Source: a virus
Length of the DNA: 64,000 nt
Reading direction: 5' to 3' (one strand)
IMG/VR virus record: IMGVR_UViG_3300024264_002221
Location: 1 to 64,000 of that record
The translations under genes and the position numbers were made by a program. The notes beneath the pieces are model-generated. The model saw nothing but the letters and a program-made list of their open reading frames with translations, had not been told where the DNA came from and made no database searches. Shown in pieces: positions 22,920-31,179 of the stretch (its first letter is position 1; each line of letters starts with the position of its first letter).

Positions 22920-24497
22920 TTACTTCTTGTTTATTGTTTTCTTTATGATGTCTTTTATTTCTTCTTCATTTAACCTCATATCAGCAGTATCCACATCCTG
23001 TCTTGTCATTTGAGCCCTTTTAGCTGCCAATTGGAATTGTTTCTTACCACTCATTTCTTTCTTGAAGTTATCTAAAATTTCTTTTAGTCCTTGGACAATG
23101 TTAACATCTGTTAATGGGTGATTATCTCCTGTGTCCCCACCAACAATTTTACCGTCTTGTTGTTTATCTACTTTACCATCAAAATCCTTTTCTTCACTTA
23201 AATCAACATCAACAAAAAGATTTATTGATACATCCTCATCCTTGAATATTTTTCTTGCTACTCTATCAGTAGGTAATTTCTTTGCGTATTCAACGGTATA
23301 GACTAATTCCCATCTATATCCAGATGTCATCTCACCTTCACCCTGAGCAATACCTTTTATTTCTAAATCAGATGATACCATTACTGAAAAATCTTCTTCA
23401 TTTGGAAAATCACCTCTATCTAATTTGAATACAGGTGTTTTACCGTATCCAGCACCTTGTTGAGTAAAACGTGTTTTAGACCAATTAGAATATCCTGAAT
23501 TGTATTGTCTTCTTAAACTATTGGATTTTTTTGGGTTGTACTCATCGCTTTCAAAATACTCAGGTGTTCTACCTCTCATAACCGTTTTCCTTGTGGTATT
23601 TTGGAACTCTTCCTGTGTTTTATATAAATTTATATTGTGTGACTGGAATGTAATCTCTTTATCGTTTACTTCACTGTATTTATTTCTGTGTTTTGGATTA
23701 AGTATAACTATTTCAGGTAAACTTATTCTCTTTAGTGTATTTACAAAATCTTTATCATCAACCAACTCATCTTTTAAAACAGAATTAAATGTTCTATTTA
23801 TCTTCTCTCTAGTATATGTTGTTCTACTTCCTGAGGCGTCTGGTACTTGATCTGAGTTATCAAAACTAACCTCATCTCCATCTTCACCAGGAATAGGTTT
23901 TACACCATCAATATCCCTACCTCTTGGTTTGTAGGACGCACACTTCTGCTCTTTTAGTTTAACTTTACCAAACTTCTCTTTTAGTTTACTAACCAAATCA
24001 GGATGTCTTTCTGTTAATTCATCCCACTCACAAGTAAATATAATCGGAGTAACCTCCCCATTATCGTATCGGTACCACCCAACATGTTCTATTGGTTTAC
24101 CCTCATTATCTATTTCAAACATTGCCGTCCAAGGTGGAATCACTTCTTTCTGATCCACACTTGATACTGTTTGTTCACTCCTATTGTCATCAACAATAAC
24201 ATCACCAGCCTGTATTTGAGTTACCTTAACAGTACTCTTATTTTCTCCGTCAACTTTTATAACTGATTGAGATGTACTATATGTCATCTCCTCACCATTA
24301 TCTAAAGTTAAAACAATTTTTTTAGATTTTTTTGTGGGTTTACCTGGTTCAACTTCTTTGCTTGGTAGTTGATCTGGTCTTAATGGCATTTCATCTAACT
24401 CCTTAGATTCATCGAAACCTTTATACCCAGGTCGTCTTATGGTGGTTAGATTCTCACCAATCAGAGTTAAAATATCTTTTTTGCTTAATTCTTCCAT
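22920..24497 (-). CDS. Candidate virion protein, 525 aa
   Basis: The N-terminus KKDILTLIGE (residues 6-15) ends in I-G-E, again like a prohead-protease leader. The C-terminus is a helix (RLNEEEIKDIIKKTINKK). The middle includes KKIVLTLDNGEEMTY ... VTQIQAGDVIVDD, a strand-rich segment, then GWYRYDNGEVTPI and long polar regions. No enzyme motif is seen. It has a TATTTATA box 15 bases ahead of the start and a strong terminator, so it is a monocistronic, probably late, structural gene. Confidence 0.6.
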   Translation of the reverse strand: MEELSKKDILTLIGENLTTIRRPGYKGFDESKELDEMPLRPDQLPSKEVEPGKPTKKSKKIVLTLDNGEEMTYSTSQSVIKVDGENKSTVKVTQIQAGDVIVDDNRSEQTVSSVDQKEVIPPWTAMFEIDNEGKPIEHVGWYRYDNGEVTPIIFTCEWDELTERHPDLVSKLKEKFGKVKLKEQKCASYKPRGRDIDGVKPIPGEDGDEVSFDNSDQVPDASGSRTTYTREKINRTFNSVLKDELVDDKDFVNTLKRISLPEIVILNPKHRNKYSEVNDKEITFQSHNINLYKTQEEFQNTTRKTVMRGRTPEYFESDEYNPKKSNSLRRQYNSGYSNWSKTRFTQQGAGYGKTPVFKLDRGDFPNEEDFSVMVSSDLEIKGIAQGEGEMTSGYRWELVYTVEYAKKLPTDRVARKIFKDEDVSINLFVDVDLSEEKDFDGKVDKQQDGKIVGGDTGDNHPLTDVNIVQGLKEILDNFKKEMSGKKQFQLAAKRAQMTRQDVDTADMRLNEEEIKDIIKKTINKK

Positions 24498-24512
24498 TAG
24501 ATTGTTTTTATA

Positions 24513-24520
24513 TATAAATA
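24513..24520 (-). promoter_or_regulatory. TATTTATA motif, candidate phage promoter
   Basis: TATTTATA on the minus strand, 15 bases before the start at 24497 of a candidate virion protein gene. Confidence 0.4.
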
Positions 24521-24541
24521 CTTTATTTATTGGTTTAAACC

Positions 24542-24871
24542 TTATAAACTAAAACTTTCCCCACATCCACAGGTTCTCGATGCATTTGGGTTGATCCATT
24601 CAAACCCTTTACCGTTTAATCCCCCTTGGAAATCTAACACTGTACCTGCTAAATAAAGTAATGAAGGTTTATTAATGACCACCTTGATTGCATCCACTTC
24701 AAATACACTATCTCCCTCATTTATCTTATCGTCAAAATCCATTTCATATTGCAAACCACTACAACCGCCACCACTTACACCAACCCTAAGGTTGTGAGTG
24801 TCAGGTGTTATACCACCTTCCATCATTAAACCAACTATTTTTTCTATTGCTATTTCTGTTACGTCTACCAT
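24542..24871 (-). CDS. A-type iron-sulfur carrier (HesB/IscA/ErpA family), 109 aa
   Basis: The three conserved Cys are present: Cys37 in GGGCSGLQY and Cys101/Cys103 in TCGCGESF at the C-terminus, which bind or carry a [Fe-S] cluster for transfer to apo-enzymes. Length (109) is typical. The window encodes other probable Fe-S proteins (CDGSH, radical SAM, U32-like), so this carrier may help load them. Such genes are known in several marine phages. It is cytosolic and stands alone between short intergenic gaps. Confidence 0.9.
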   Translation of the reverse strand: MVDVTEIAIEKIVGLMMEGGITPDTHNLRVGVSGGGCSGLQYEMDFDDKINEGDSVFEVDAIKVVINKPSLLYLAGTVLDFQGGLNGKGFEWINPNASRTCGCGESFSL

Positions 24872-24898
24872 ACTATAAAATATACGAAAAATAAAAAT

Positions 24899-26329
24899 TT
24901 ATATCAAATCATACTTTTCTTTAACCCACTTTACTTTGTCAAAGTTACCCATACGTTTGTTGAGTGTGTCTATTGCACTTTTAAAATCGGAAGGTGTCGG
25001 TGAGTTTGCCTTACCATAACACATGGTTTTCTTACCTTTTCTATATTGAACATCCACCCATCTTTTTCCCTTCCTTAAAGAGATAAATATTGATGCAATC
25101 CCATGTGCGAACTGATTACCCATACAATTTTTCATTATGTGTCCCTCAACTTTAAACTCCTCTTCTTTAGATAAGACTTTGGGTTGGTATACCACATCAC
25201 CAACCTTGATAGGTTGTTCAACATATTTAACGAAATCTTCGGGGAAAAGATACCTAACCCTATATCCTTTCTGTAGGTATTTTCTTAAGGATTCCCATTC
25301 CTCAAATAGTGTATCCAATTCTGAATCTGTTGTTGCGGTAAACTTTAATTCAATTCCCCTTTTTTCGATCTTGTTTCTTAATTCAAATAAACGATACAAG
25401 GACATTATTAATGTCCCGTCTGATGTTAAATCTGTGTTTAATCTTAAACCTTCTTCTTCCCACCTTTTAATTAACTTAACCATGTTTCTCTTTTCGGTCT
25501 CATTTTTTAGTGGGTGAACTTTTCTATTGGGTGGTGACTTATAACAATGTAAATGCCAATCAATTTTATTCATGTAATCGATATAGTTATCACCGAATAA
25601 CTTACTAAAATAATTAAGTGATTTAATTATTATCGGCATCCCCTCATCATTATTATTTATTGAACCTATAAATTGTCTATTTTTTATTCCATACTGTTCT
25701 AAAACAGCGGGTACAAATTTACGATCATTGTTTTTTAGGTATTTTTGTTTTGGATAATCCTCTTGGATGTCGATGTATATTAGATCGTGACCTTTGATAT
25801 TTTTTTTATCTAAATGAAAATCAACAATTAGGTCGTACAAAGGATCTATCTCGACTTTGTGGTATCCTTTTTTTGATAGATATTCGTCTTTTATTCTTGG
25901 TTGAATTATTTCCCTTATTAAATTCCACGCTTCCTCTGTTTTTTTTCTGTACCTAACACCCCAATTAGAACCTTTCTTAGATCCTCCGAAGAACCCCACA
26001 CTAGTAATGTCTTCTAATTGTGAGAACTTATTTCTATGATCTCTACCATTTGATGATTTGTTACCACCTAAGAACCCTTTGTTTGTGGTTTGAGTGAAGA
26101 CACGAAAGTCAGAACTATTTAGGTCTATTGATAACCTGTGTTCCGTTTCGACACGTCTCTTTAATTCGAACTCATTCTGATTACTCTCGTCGAACCTCAT
26201 ATATGTGAATAGATATGAAAGTTCAAGTATTAAAGTATCATCATAATGATATATGTCAATAGAACATTTCTCCTGACATTTACCTTTATCTGTTTTCTTG
26301 TTTTGTTTGTAATTGAATACCTTCTCCAC
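24899..26329 (-). CDS. PcfJ-like protein, 476 aa
   Basis: The C-terminal third (residues about 390-450) reads EGHIMKNCMGNQFAHG ... FISLRKGKRWVDVQYRKGK with CYGKANSP. This fits the PcfJ-like pattern (EGxxMxxCV ... SLR ... Q..GKxN) named after a conjugative-plasmid protein of unknown activity. The N-terminal 350 residues are basic, helical and unrecognised, with a Cys-pair near the start (KCQEKC). It lacks the I-x-E leader of 15959-17782, which carries a distant version of the same motif. Confidence 0.7.
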   Translation of the reverse strand: MEKVFNYKQNKKTDKGKCQEKCSIDIYHYDDTLILELSYLFTYMRFDESNQNEFELKRRVETEHRLSIDLNSSDFRVFTQTTNKGFLGGNKSSNGRDHRNKFSQLEDITSVGFFGGSKKGSNWGVRYRKKTEEAWNLIREIIQPRIKDEYLSKKGYHKVEIDPLYDLIVDFHLDKKNIKGHDLIYIDIQEDYPKQKYLKNNDRKFVPAVLEQYGIKNRQFIGSINNNDEGMPIIIKSLNYFSKLFGDNYIDYMNKIDWHLHCYKSPPNRKVHPLKNETEKRNMVKLIKRWEEEGLRLNTDLTSDGTLIMSLYRLFELRNKIEKRGIELKFTATTDSELDTLFEEWESLRKYLQKGYRVRYLFPEDFVKYVEQPIKVGDVVYQPKVLSKEEEFKVEGHIMKNCMGNQFAHGIASIFISLRKGKRWVDVQYRKGKKTMCYGKANSPTPSDFKSAIDTLNKRMGNFDKVKWVKEKYDLI

Positions 26330-26389
26330 ACCAATAATTTAGGTGAAAAAAAAATAATTGTGTAGTGTTATTTTAGTAATTTATATAGG

Positions 26390-26409
26390 TATTTATAATA
26401 ATATTTATA
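26390..26409 (+). promoter_or_regulatory. Two TATTTATA motifs, candidate phage promoter
   Basis: TATTTATA occurs at 26390-26397 and 26402-26409, 18 and 6 bases before the start at 26415. Confidence 0.35.
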
Positions 26410-26414
26410 AAATT

Positions 26415-26618
26415 ATGGCATCAAATAAAATTAAACCTTCCTCTAAAGAATACATGAGAGATTCTAAAGGTAAAATAATGAACAGTAAATGGTATTATAA
26501 GCACTATACTACTGACAATACTTCCACTGAAGAATTAAAAAAACTGTACGAATCTCCCTCATATAACAAAAAAAAGAATATAATTAAGAAAGAACTTATA
26601 AAAAGAGGGGTTCTATAA
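26415..26618 (+). CDS. Hypothetical basic protein, 67 aa
   Basis: I chose ATG 26415 (MASNKIKPSSKEYMRDSK); a longer frame from 26358 runs through the likely promoter. It is strongly basic and rich in Lys, Tyr and Ser, with a helical tail (NIIKKELIKRGVL). It may bind nucleic acid. It overlaps the convergent Smr gene by six bases. Confidence 0.6.
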   Translation: MASNKIKPSSKEYMRDSKGKIMNSKWYYKHYTTDNTSTEELKKLYESPSYNKKKNIIKKELIKRGVL

Positions 26619-26846
26619 CGAAAAATAGTTAACTATTATTTCACCCATATTGTGTGATGGCACTACGTAACTAAAACCGTGTGTTTCACATATACGGATA
26701 ACCCCATCTCTCATGGGTTTACTATTACCGGTGATTATTGTTAGACTGAACGTTCCACTATTAGATCTGATTAATAACTCATCTTCGACAAGAATGAACG
26801 ATTCCGTTCGGTTTAGCCCATGTAAATCAATAACATTACTTCTCAC
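26613..26846 (-). CDS. Smr-domain protein, 77 aa
   Basis: Contains the Smr hallmark DLHG (IDLHGLNRTES, residues 6-16) and the TGN turn of the second motif (LTIITGNSKPMRDGV). Stand-alone Smr domains (about 80 residues) cleave nucleic acid, often mRNA at stalled ribosomes. The phage form may act as a small nuclease or binding module. It overlaps the upstream chorismate-mutase-like gene by 11 bases. Confidence 0.8.
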   Translation of the reverse strand: MRSNVIDLHGLNRTESFILVEDELLIRSNSGTFSLTIITGNSKPMRDGVIRICETHGFSYVVPSHNMGEIIVNYFSL

Positions 26847-27135
26847 CGATTATTCTTTTCTGATCTTTTATTGAGTACTCAAATATTAGGTTGTATATAT
26901 CTTTAAGTAATTGTGGTGGCAGACCATCATCATTACATTTAGTTTCAAGTCTTCCATAAATTTCTTCTTTACGTTTCTCACACATATCCGTAATATGGCA
27001 TTCTCTTTTTAACTTACCTATTAGGTTAGTATCCTTAAATCTTTTTTTGATAGAATCATACAATACATCATCAAAAACATCAATCTTTCTTCTTAATATG
27101 TCTAAACGAAAATTATAATTATTCTTTTGGTCCAT
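26836..27135 (-). CDS. Chorismate-mutase (AroQ)-like helical protein, possibly degenerate, 99 aa
   Basis: The sequence ILRRKIDVFDDVL ... IGKLKRE ... EKRKEEIYGRL ... IYNLIFEYSIKDQ follows the AroQ helix pattern: the first Arg, Lys of the second helix, Arg of the third and the Sx3Q end. The usual Asp and the Glu after Arg (RE) are replaced here (KRK), so activity is doubtful. Chorismate mutase makes prephenate for Phe/Tyr. Length fits. It overlaps the thioesterase by 17 bases. Confidence 0.5.
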   Translation of the reverse strand: MDQKNNYNFRLDILRRKIDVFDDVLYDSIKKRFKDTNLIGKLKRECHITDMCEKRKEEIYGRLETKCNDDGLPPQLLKDIYNLIFEYSIKDQKRIIGEK

Positions 27136-27511
27136 ACTTGTTTCTTACTTTTTCTGAGATAGGTACTGAATCCCCATTTTCGTCGACTCTAACAAACCTA
27201 ATATTAGTTTGTAGTATAACTGTTTGACTACCTGAATATACGTTATGTGCTCTCGCCTCTAAGTAAAATGTGATTGAAGTGTTCCCAACGTGAACAACAT
27301 CTCCATAAATTTTGATCAGTTGTCCCTCTTTAGCGGGTTTCTTAAATAGACATTTATCAATCATAACAGTAACCATTCTTGGTGTGTCACATATTTCCAT
27401 GGCGTAGGCGGCACCTGCGGCATCTAACCATGCTAATAGTTTACCTCCAAATAGGTTTGCGTGAAATCCTAAATCAGATTTCTTTATTGGGTGTGTTGTT
27501 ATTAATTGCAT
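27119..27511 (-). CDS. Hotdog-fold acyl-CoA thioesterase (YciA-like), 130 aa
   Basis: The core HANLFGGKLLAWLDAAGAAYA ... MVTVMIDKCLFKKPAKEGQLIKIYGDV matches the YciA/acyl-CoA hydrolase pattern: NxxGxxFGGxLMxxxD, the strand VTVxxDxxxFxxP and the VxxVGxTSxxxxVE strand. The Asp of the first helix (Asp30) is the usual catalytic residue. These enzymes hydrolyse acyl-CoA esters. A phage copy could change membrane lipid precursor pools or CoA availability. Its start shares a base with the thyA stop (TAATG), so it is coupled to thymidylate synthase. Confidence 0.88.
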   Translation of the reverse strand: MQLITTHPIKKSDLGFHANLFGGKLLAWLDAAGAAYAMEICDTPRMVTVMIDKCLFKKPAKEGQLIKIYGDVVHVGNTSITFYLEARAHNVYSGSQTVILQTNIRFVRVDENGDSVPISEKVRNKYGPKE

Positions 27512-28557
27512 TAGTTACTAAGGGGTGCTTTAATTGTAGGGTGAGAATGATAGTGTAGTATTTCATAATCAAATTCACCGTTCAGTATATCTGAACTTTT
27601 TAATTTTAGTTTTGGTAAAAATTTGTGTGGTTCTCTTTTTAGTTGTTCTTCCGCTTGAAGTATATGGTTCTTATATAGATGTACATCACCTAAATTTCCT
27701 ATTAACTCACCAGGTATCATACCAACTTCGTCAGCCAATAATAATAATAACATACCATAAGATGCAATATTGAATGGTAATCCTAAAAATGTATCCACAC
27801 TTCTCTGACTCCACATTAGTGAGAGTGATCGTTTAGGTATCCCCATTGAATCTAAATGTTCATGAAAGTAATCCGAAGATTTAGATATCTTACCTTTATT
27901 CATATAATCTATTCTCTCGTCCAAACCTAACTCTCGAGTATATACTTGGAATCCATAATGACAAGGTGGTAGCACCATTTGATCTAACTCTCCAACATTC
28001 CATGCATTAACCATTAATCTCCTACTATCAGGATTTGTTTTTAGTTCTTCAATTAGATTTGCAATTTGGTCTTTAGTTCTCTCTACTATAATAGGATTAC
28101 CACCATTGAATTTCTCAACATAATATTCAGTCCAATTTCTCCACTGCTTTCCATAGATTGGTCCTAACTCACCCCATTGGTCTCTGAATTCTTTATCTTC
28201 CCCAAAGTCCTCCATAAACTCCTCCATGGTGAGAGGTTCAATAGTATCATCATCTTTAAAGTTATAATTATAAATGTTTAGGTAATTCTTGTATGCGTCA
28301 CCATTCCAAATCTTACAACCGTTATCTACCAAATATTTGATATTAGTATCTCCCTTTAAAAACCACTTTAATTCCGTCATGACAGATTTTATCGCCATTT
28401 TCTTAGTGGTTAGTAGTGGAAACCCGTCACTCATATTATGACGTATTTGTCTACCGAATAAAGATAATGTTCCTGTACCTGTACGATCTTTTTTCTCAGT
28501 ACCGTGATGTAAAACGTTTTCTAATATACCGAGATACTGTATGTCTAATTTATTCAT
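27511..28557 (-). CDS. thyA: Thymidylate synthase, folate-dependent, 348 aa
   Basis: It converts dUMP to dTMP using methylene-tetrahydrofolate. Hallmarks are KKDRTGTGTLSLFG near the start, LGPIYGKQWRNW, LPPCHYGFQ with catalytic Cys199, QRSVDTFLGLPFNIASYG and GDVHLYKNH. At 348 residues it is longer than E. coli ThyA (264), mainly through insertions around residues 95-120 and 210-240. It probably boosts dTTP for replication, alongside the HAD nucleotidase. It heads a coupled chain with the thioesterase, the AroQ-like and the Smr genes. Confidence 0.96.
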   Translation of the reverse strand: MNKLDIQYLGILENVLHHGTEKKDRTGTGTLSLFGRQIRHNMSDGFPLLTTKKMAIKSVMTELKWFLKGDTNIKYLVDNGCKIWNGDAYKNYLNIYNYNFKDDDTIEPLTMEEFMEDFGEDKEFRDQWGELGPIYGKQWRNWTEYYVEKFNGGNPIIVERTKDQIANLIEELKTNPDSRRLMVNAWNVGELDQMVLPPCHYGFQVYTRELGLDERIDYMNKGKISKSSDYFHEHLDSMGIPKRSLSLMWSQRSVDTFLGLPFNIASYGMLLLLLADEVGMIPGELIGNLGDVHLYKNHILQAEEQLKREPHKFLPKLKLKSSDILNGEFDYEILHYHSHPTIKAPLSN

Positions 28558-28562
28558 AATAA

Positions 28563-29093
28563 TTATTTTATAAAATTATATGTTTTCCAACCCAACCTAT
28601 AGTACAGAATAGATGCTCGTCTATTCCAATCATCGGTCACACCATACATGGATTTTATTCCTCTGTCACTCTCTTCTTTAAAGAACAAGTAACACATAGA
28701 ATATCCCGAATTATTAGGTCTATCATCTTTATCCAAATTCACAAAACATCCACCCAAATAAGTTTCATCATCTCCTAGTTCTTGATCAATATCAATCCAA
28801 TTATACGTAAAATTAGGATTACCCCAATTCCACCCTATACACCTATCTTTATAGTAAAATAAATAAGTGTACGATTTCGATTCAAACCTTTTAATAACCG
28901 TTTCCACTGTCGGTGCATCTCCCCAATCAGGAATTTGTTTTATAATTAGGTTGGAGACTTCCCTAATATCATCAATATATGTTTTGTAATTATTTATATC
29001 AACGTATTGAAGGGAATAATATGGTGAAGGGTTATGTGACGTTAGATCCCCATCAACCATTCTGTACTGTACTATTTTATTTACGTCTACCAT
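28563..29093 (-). CDS. GNAT-acetyltransferase-like protein, 176 aa
   Basis: The C-terminal half (YKDRCIGWNWGNPNF ... TYLGGCFVNLDKDDRPNNSGYSM ... VTDDWNRRASILYYRLGW) follows the GNAT layout: strand, Arg-rich turn for acetyl-CoA, helix, and the closing N...A..YxxxGF/LGW motif. The usual R/Q-x-x-G-x-G/A is replaced by RPNNSG, so the match is distant. The N-terminal 90 residues are not recognised. It is cytosolic, with the substrate unknown. It stands five bases upstream of thyA. Confidence 0.5.
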   Translation of the reverse strand: MVDVNKIVQYRMVDGDLTSHNPSPYYSLQYVDINNYKTYIDDIREVSNLIIKQIPDWGDAPTVETVIKRFESKSYTYLFYYKDRCIGWNWGNPNFTYNWIDIDQELGDDETYLGGCFVNLDKDDRPNNSGYSMCYLFFKEESDRGIKSMYGVTDDWNRRASILYYRLGWKTYNFIK

Positions 29094-29102
29094 TAAAGGT
29101 TA

Positions 29103-29162
29103 CTATCCTACTATTTCTGATTTTTTATCTGGATGTCCTATTACTACTAAATGTTTTTTCAT
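29103..29162 (-). CDS. Possible 19-aa micropeptide
   Basis: ATG 29162 overlaps the stop of the upstream gene by four bases (ATGA), the coupling style used throughout the window. It encodes MKKHLVVIGHPDKKSEIVG and stops at 29103-29105, nine bases before the next start. The sequence recalls the start of flavodoxin-like oxidoreductases, but it is far too short to be one. Confidence 0.3.
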   Translation of the reverse strand: MKKHLVVIGHPDKKSEIVG

Positions 29163-29506
29163 TTCCAAAATACTTGTATACATATTAATGCACAACACAA
29201 AAACAAACTAACCACTGTTTTAGTGTTAAGACCTTCATTAAAATGGTGGTTAACCAATATTGCGTATAGAACCATACCTATACCAAACCCTATAAATCTA
29301 GCCGGCCATAATAACCCACCTGTACCTGAAACGGCATATTTAGTTCCCCACACATAGAATATTGATAGTAGAGACCCACTAACAATTATTAACCATTCGT
29401 TTTTTTGAAACCATTTCCATATAAACTGACCATTCAACTGATAGAATGTTAGGAAATGTGCTACGGTGAAAAGTAAAACGCCAATAAATAAATCATTGTA
29501 CTTCAT
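29159..29506 (-). CDS. Conserved four-span membrane protein of phages, 115 aa
   Basis: Four hydrophobic helices carry a typical layout: FLTFYQLNGQFIWKWF, an IVSGSLLSIFYVWGTKYA span, LLWPARFIGFGIGMVLYAIL and TKTVVSLFLCCALICIQVFW. This QFIWKWF ... WPxRFIGFGIGM ... TKTxVSL pattern is familiar from marine phages and resembles one half of a small drug/metabolite transporter. It would sit in the inner membrane. Its role in infection is unknown. Confidence 0.75.
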   Translation of the reverse strand: MKYNDLFIGVLLFTVAHFLTFYQLNGQFIWKWFQKNEWLIIVSGSLLSIFYVWGTKYAVSGTGGLLWPARFIGFGIGMVLYAILVNHHFNEGLNTKTVVSLFLCCALICIQVFWK

Positions 29507-29557
29507 AATTAGTAAAAATATACGTAAATTAAATTAAATTATCAACTAGTTATAAGT

Positions 29558-29908
29558 ATGAACGTAAAGATTAATGATCAGATTTTTAATGCCGAATATA
29601 TGACTTCACCTGAGGAAATTAAACAAGGCATGATGGGGCGTAAGTCCTTAGATGGTTGTATGGTTTTCAACATGGGTAAAGGTCATCATCGTTTTTGGAT
29701 GAGAAGATGTTTAATACCTTTAGATATTATGTTTGTAAACAACAAAAGGATCAGTGGTATACATCATGATTGTCAACCATGTGACATCGATTGTGAACAT
29801 AGATATTCGGGAATAGGTGATCACGTTATCGAATTCCCCTCAGGGACCTGTAAAGATAATTTTAAGGTGGGTGATAGAGTTAATCTTCACTTTGAACCAA
29901 TGGGTTAA
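29558..29908 (+). CDS. DUF192 family protein, 116 aa
   Basis: The DUF192 signature is clear: YMTSPEEIKQGMMGRKSLDGCMVFNM, then HRFWMRRCLIPLDIMFVNNKRISGIH, matching GLMxRxxL ... MxFxF ... FWMxNTxIPLDxxFI. Cellular members are usually secreted or envelope proteins of unknown function. This one lacks a signal peptide, so it is probably cytosolic. Its end overlaps the convergent methyltransferase by 29 bases. Confidence 0.85.
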   Translation: MNVKINDQIFNAEYMTSPEEIKQGMMGRKSLDGCMVFNMGKGHHRFWMRRCLIPLDIMFVNNKRISGIHHDCQPCDIDCEHRYSGIGDHVIEFPSGTCKDNFKVGDRVNLHFEPMG

Positions 29909-30566
29909 AGTCATAAGGAACCCTCGGTTTACGTTTTTCAAATACCCAAAAATATGAATGATATTTTCTAGCGTGGTGTTGTTTCTTCCACTTAGTTCCA
30001 TTGAATGCATTAACCCTAACGTTAGATGTTAGTACAAACATATCTCTTGGGTAGAAACCTAAAGAATATGCCATATTCATAACCATAACATGACTGAAGT
30101 GTTGTTTACCTCCAGAAACGGTGTCTTGACATTTCATTACCACAAACCCATCTTTCTTAGTTAGTCTGTATAGTTCTTTTAGTGTATTATAATAATTTTC
30201 TTTTAAATCATTATATGTTCCGTAACCCTCGAACCTTTTTGCAATGATGGAACTATTAGGTCCATTTTTCTTATAACCTTTACCACTACCAACAATAATA
30301 AATGGTGGGTCGTACATTATCGCACTCATTGATTCATTTTCAAATGGGAGGTTCTCGGAATCAGACTGAATTACATGTTCGTAATGTGGGATTAAATCTG
30401 TCTTATGTGTTGGGTCTGGTAGTCCTTTCCAAAAATTACCCTTAGAGTACGTACAATCCAAATCAAACTTCTCAATACCATATAGATGCATAATATTAGT
30501 TATGGTTTCAAAATTAGAGTTATATACACTCTTCACCATTTTAAAATCTTTTTGTACTTCTTCCAT
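29880..30566 (-). CDS. DNA methyltransferase (DPPF motif), 228 aa
   Basis: Motif IV reads YDPPF (residues 85-89), with a hydrophobic strand before it (SAIMYDPP), typical of DNA N4-cytosine or N6-adenine methyltransferases. Motif I is not obvious as F-x-G-x-G, so the fold may be permuted, as in beta-class enzymes. KDGFVVMKCQD (about 137-147) fits a later strand motif. No restriction enzyme partner is seen, so it is likely an orphan enzyme that protects phage DNA or sets expression marks. SAM could come from the phage MetK. Confidence 0.75.
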   Translation of the reverse strand: MEEVQKDFKMVKSVYNSNFETITNIMHLYGIEKFDLDCTYSKGNFWKGLPDPTHKTDLIPHYEHVIQSDSENLPFENESMSAIMYDPPFIIVGSGKGYKKNGPNSSIIAKRFEGYGTYNDLKENYYNTLKELYRLTKKDGFVVMKCQDTVSGGKQHFSHVMVMNMAYSLGFYPRDMFVLTSNVRVNAFNGTKWKKQHHARKYHSYFWVFEKRKPRVPYDFNPLVQSED

Positions 30567-30681
30567 TCTATTTGAGTTTGATTATAATAAAATATACAGA
30601 AAATAAATGAGAAAAGAAACCCCCCAACGGAAATAAAACAAAACTTTTGTTTATGTTAACTATTGATTATTACTATAGAAA

Positions 30682-30689
30682 TATTTATA
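30682..30689 (+). promoter_or_regulatory. TATTTATA motif, candidate phage promoter
   Basis: TATTTATA lies 63 bases before the small gene at 30752 in an otherwise empty 185-base gap (30567-30751). Confidence 0.3.
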
Positions 30690-30751
30690 CTGTATAAAAG
30701 TATCGTTACTTTTTAATAAAACCGAATAATTATTATAAAACACTTTATATT

Positions 30752-30877
30752 ATGGGATGTGGATGTAAAAAAAAGAACACACAACAAACAACTAATGAGA
30801 CTACAACTAAAACTATCCAACAGGGACCAAACAGTCCTATTATAGTTAAGGTTGAGGAGGCTAAGAAAAATTCGTAA
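30752..30877 (+). CDS. Small CGC-start protein, 41 aa
   Basis: ATG at 30752, TAA at 30875-30877. Begins MGCGCKKKNTQQTTNETTT. The MGCGCKKK start recurs in small phage proteins. It has no span or enzyme motif. A transcription terminator follows directly, so it forms a short transcription unit of its own. Confidence 0.6.
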   Translation: MGCGCKKKNTQQTTNETTTKTIQQGPNSPIIVKVEEAKKNS

Positions 30878-30907
30878 CTCACAGACGTGAAGTTATAAAT
30901 CCACTAA

Positions 30908-30941
30908 ATGCCACAGTATTAACCTACCGTGGTATTTTTTT
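30908..30941 (+). terminator. Rho-independent terminator after the 41-aa gene
   Basis: Stem ATGCCAC (30908-30914) with GTGGTAT (30929-30935) and a T-run through 30941. Confidence 0.8.
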
Positions 30942-30975
30942 GATATAAATTATATATATAGAAATATATACAAGT

Positions 30976-31179
30976 ATGAGTAAAGCAAAGACAAAGTTAA
31001 CTACAGTTAACGTTATAGAAAACACTTACAAACAATTCAGAATCAAAACAATAGAGACTGACGGACTCAACTTTCAAAAATTGGTAAATCGTTCTTTAGA
31101 TTTATATAACACTAATGAAGAGTTTAGAAGTTTGATTGATAGTCATAATGTATTAGCCGTTAGTGGTTCAAGATTTTAA
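30976..31179 (+). CDS. Ribbon-helix-helix-like small protein, 67 aa
   Basis: The sequence KLTTVNVIENTYKQFRIKTI ... FQKLVNRSLDLY matches the Arc/MetJ-like pattern of a short strand (TTVNVI) followed by two helices, which usually bind DNA as dimers. It stands directly before the glycosyltransferase operon (no gap to 31180) and could regulate it. This is weaker than a full match because the fold is small and variable. Confidence 0.55.
   Translation: MSKAKTKLTTVNVIENTYKQFRIKTIETDGLNFQKLVNRSLDLYNTNEEFRSLIDSHNVLAVSGSRF

Noticed and set aside
29103-29162. Remnant of a flavodoxin-like oxidoreductase
   Set aside because: Nineteen residues cannot support homology. It is kept only as a possible micropeptide.
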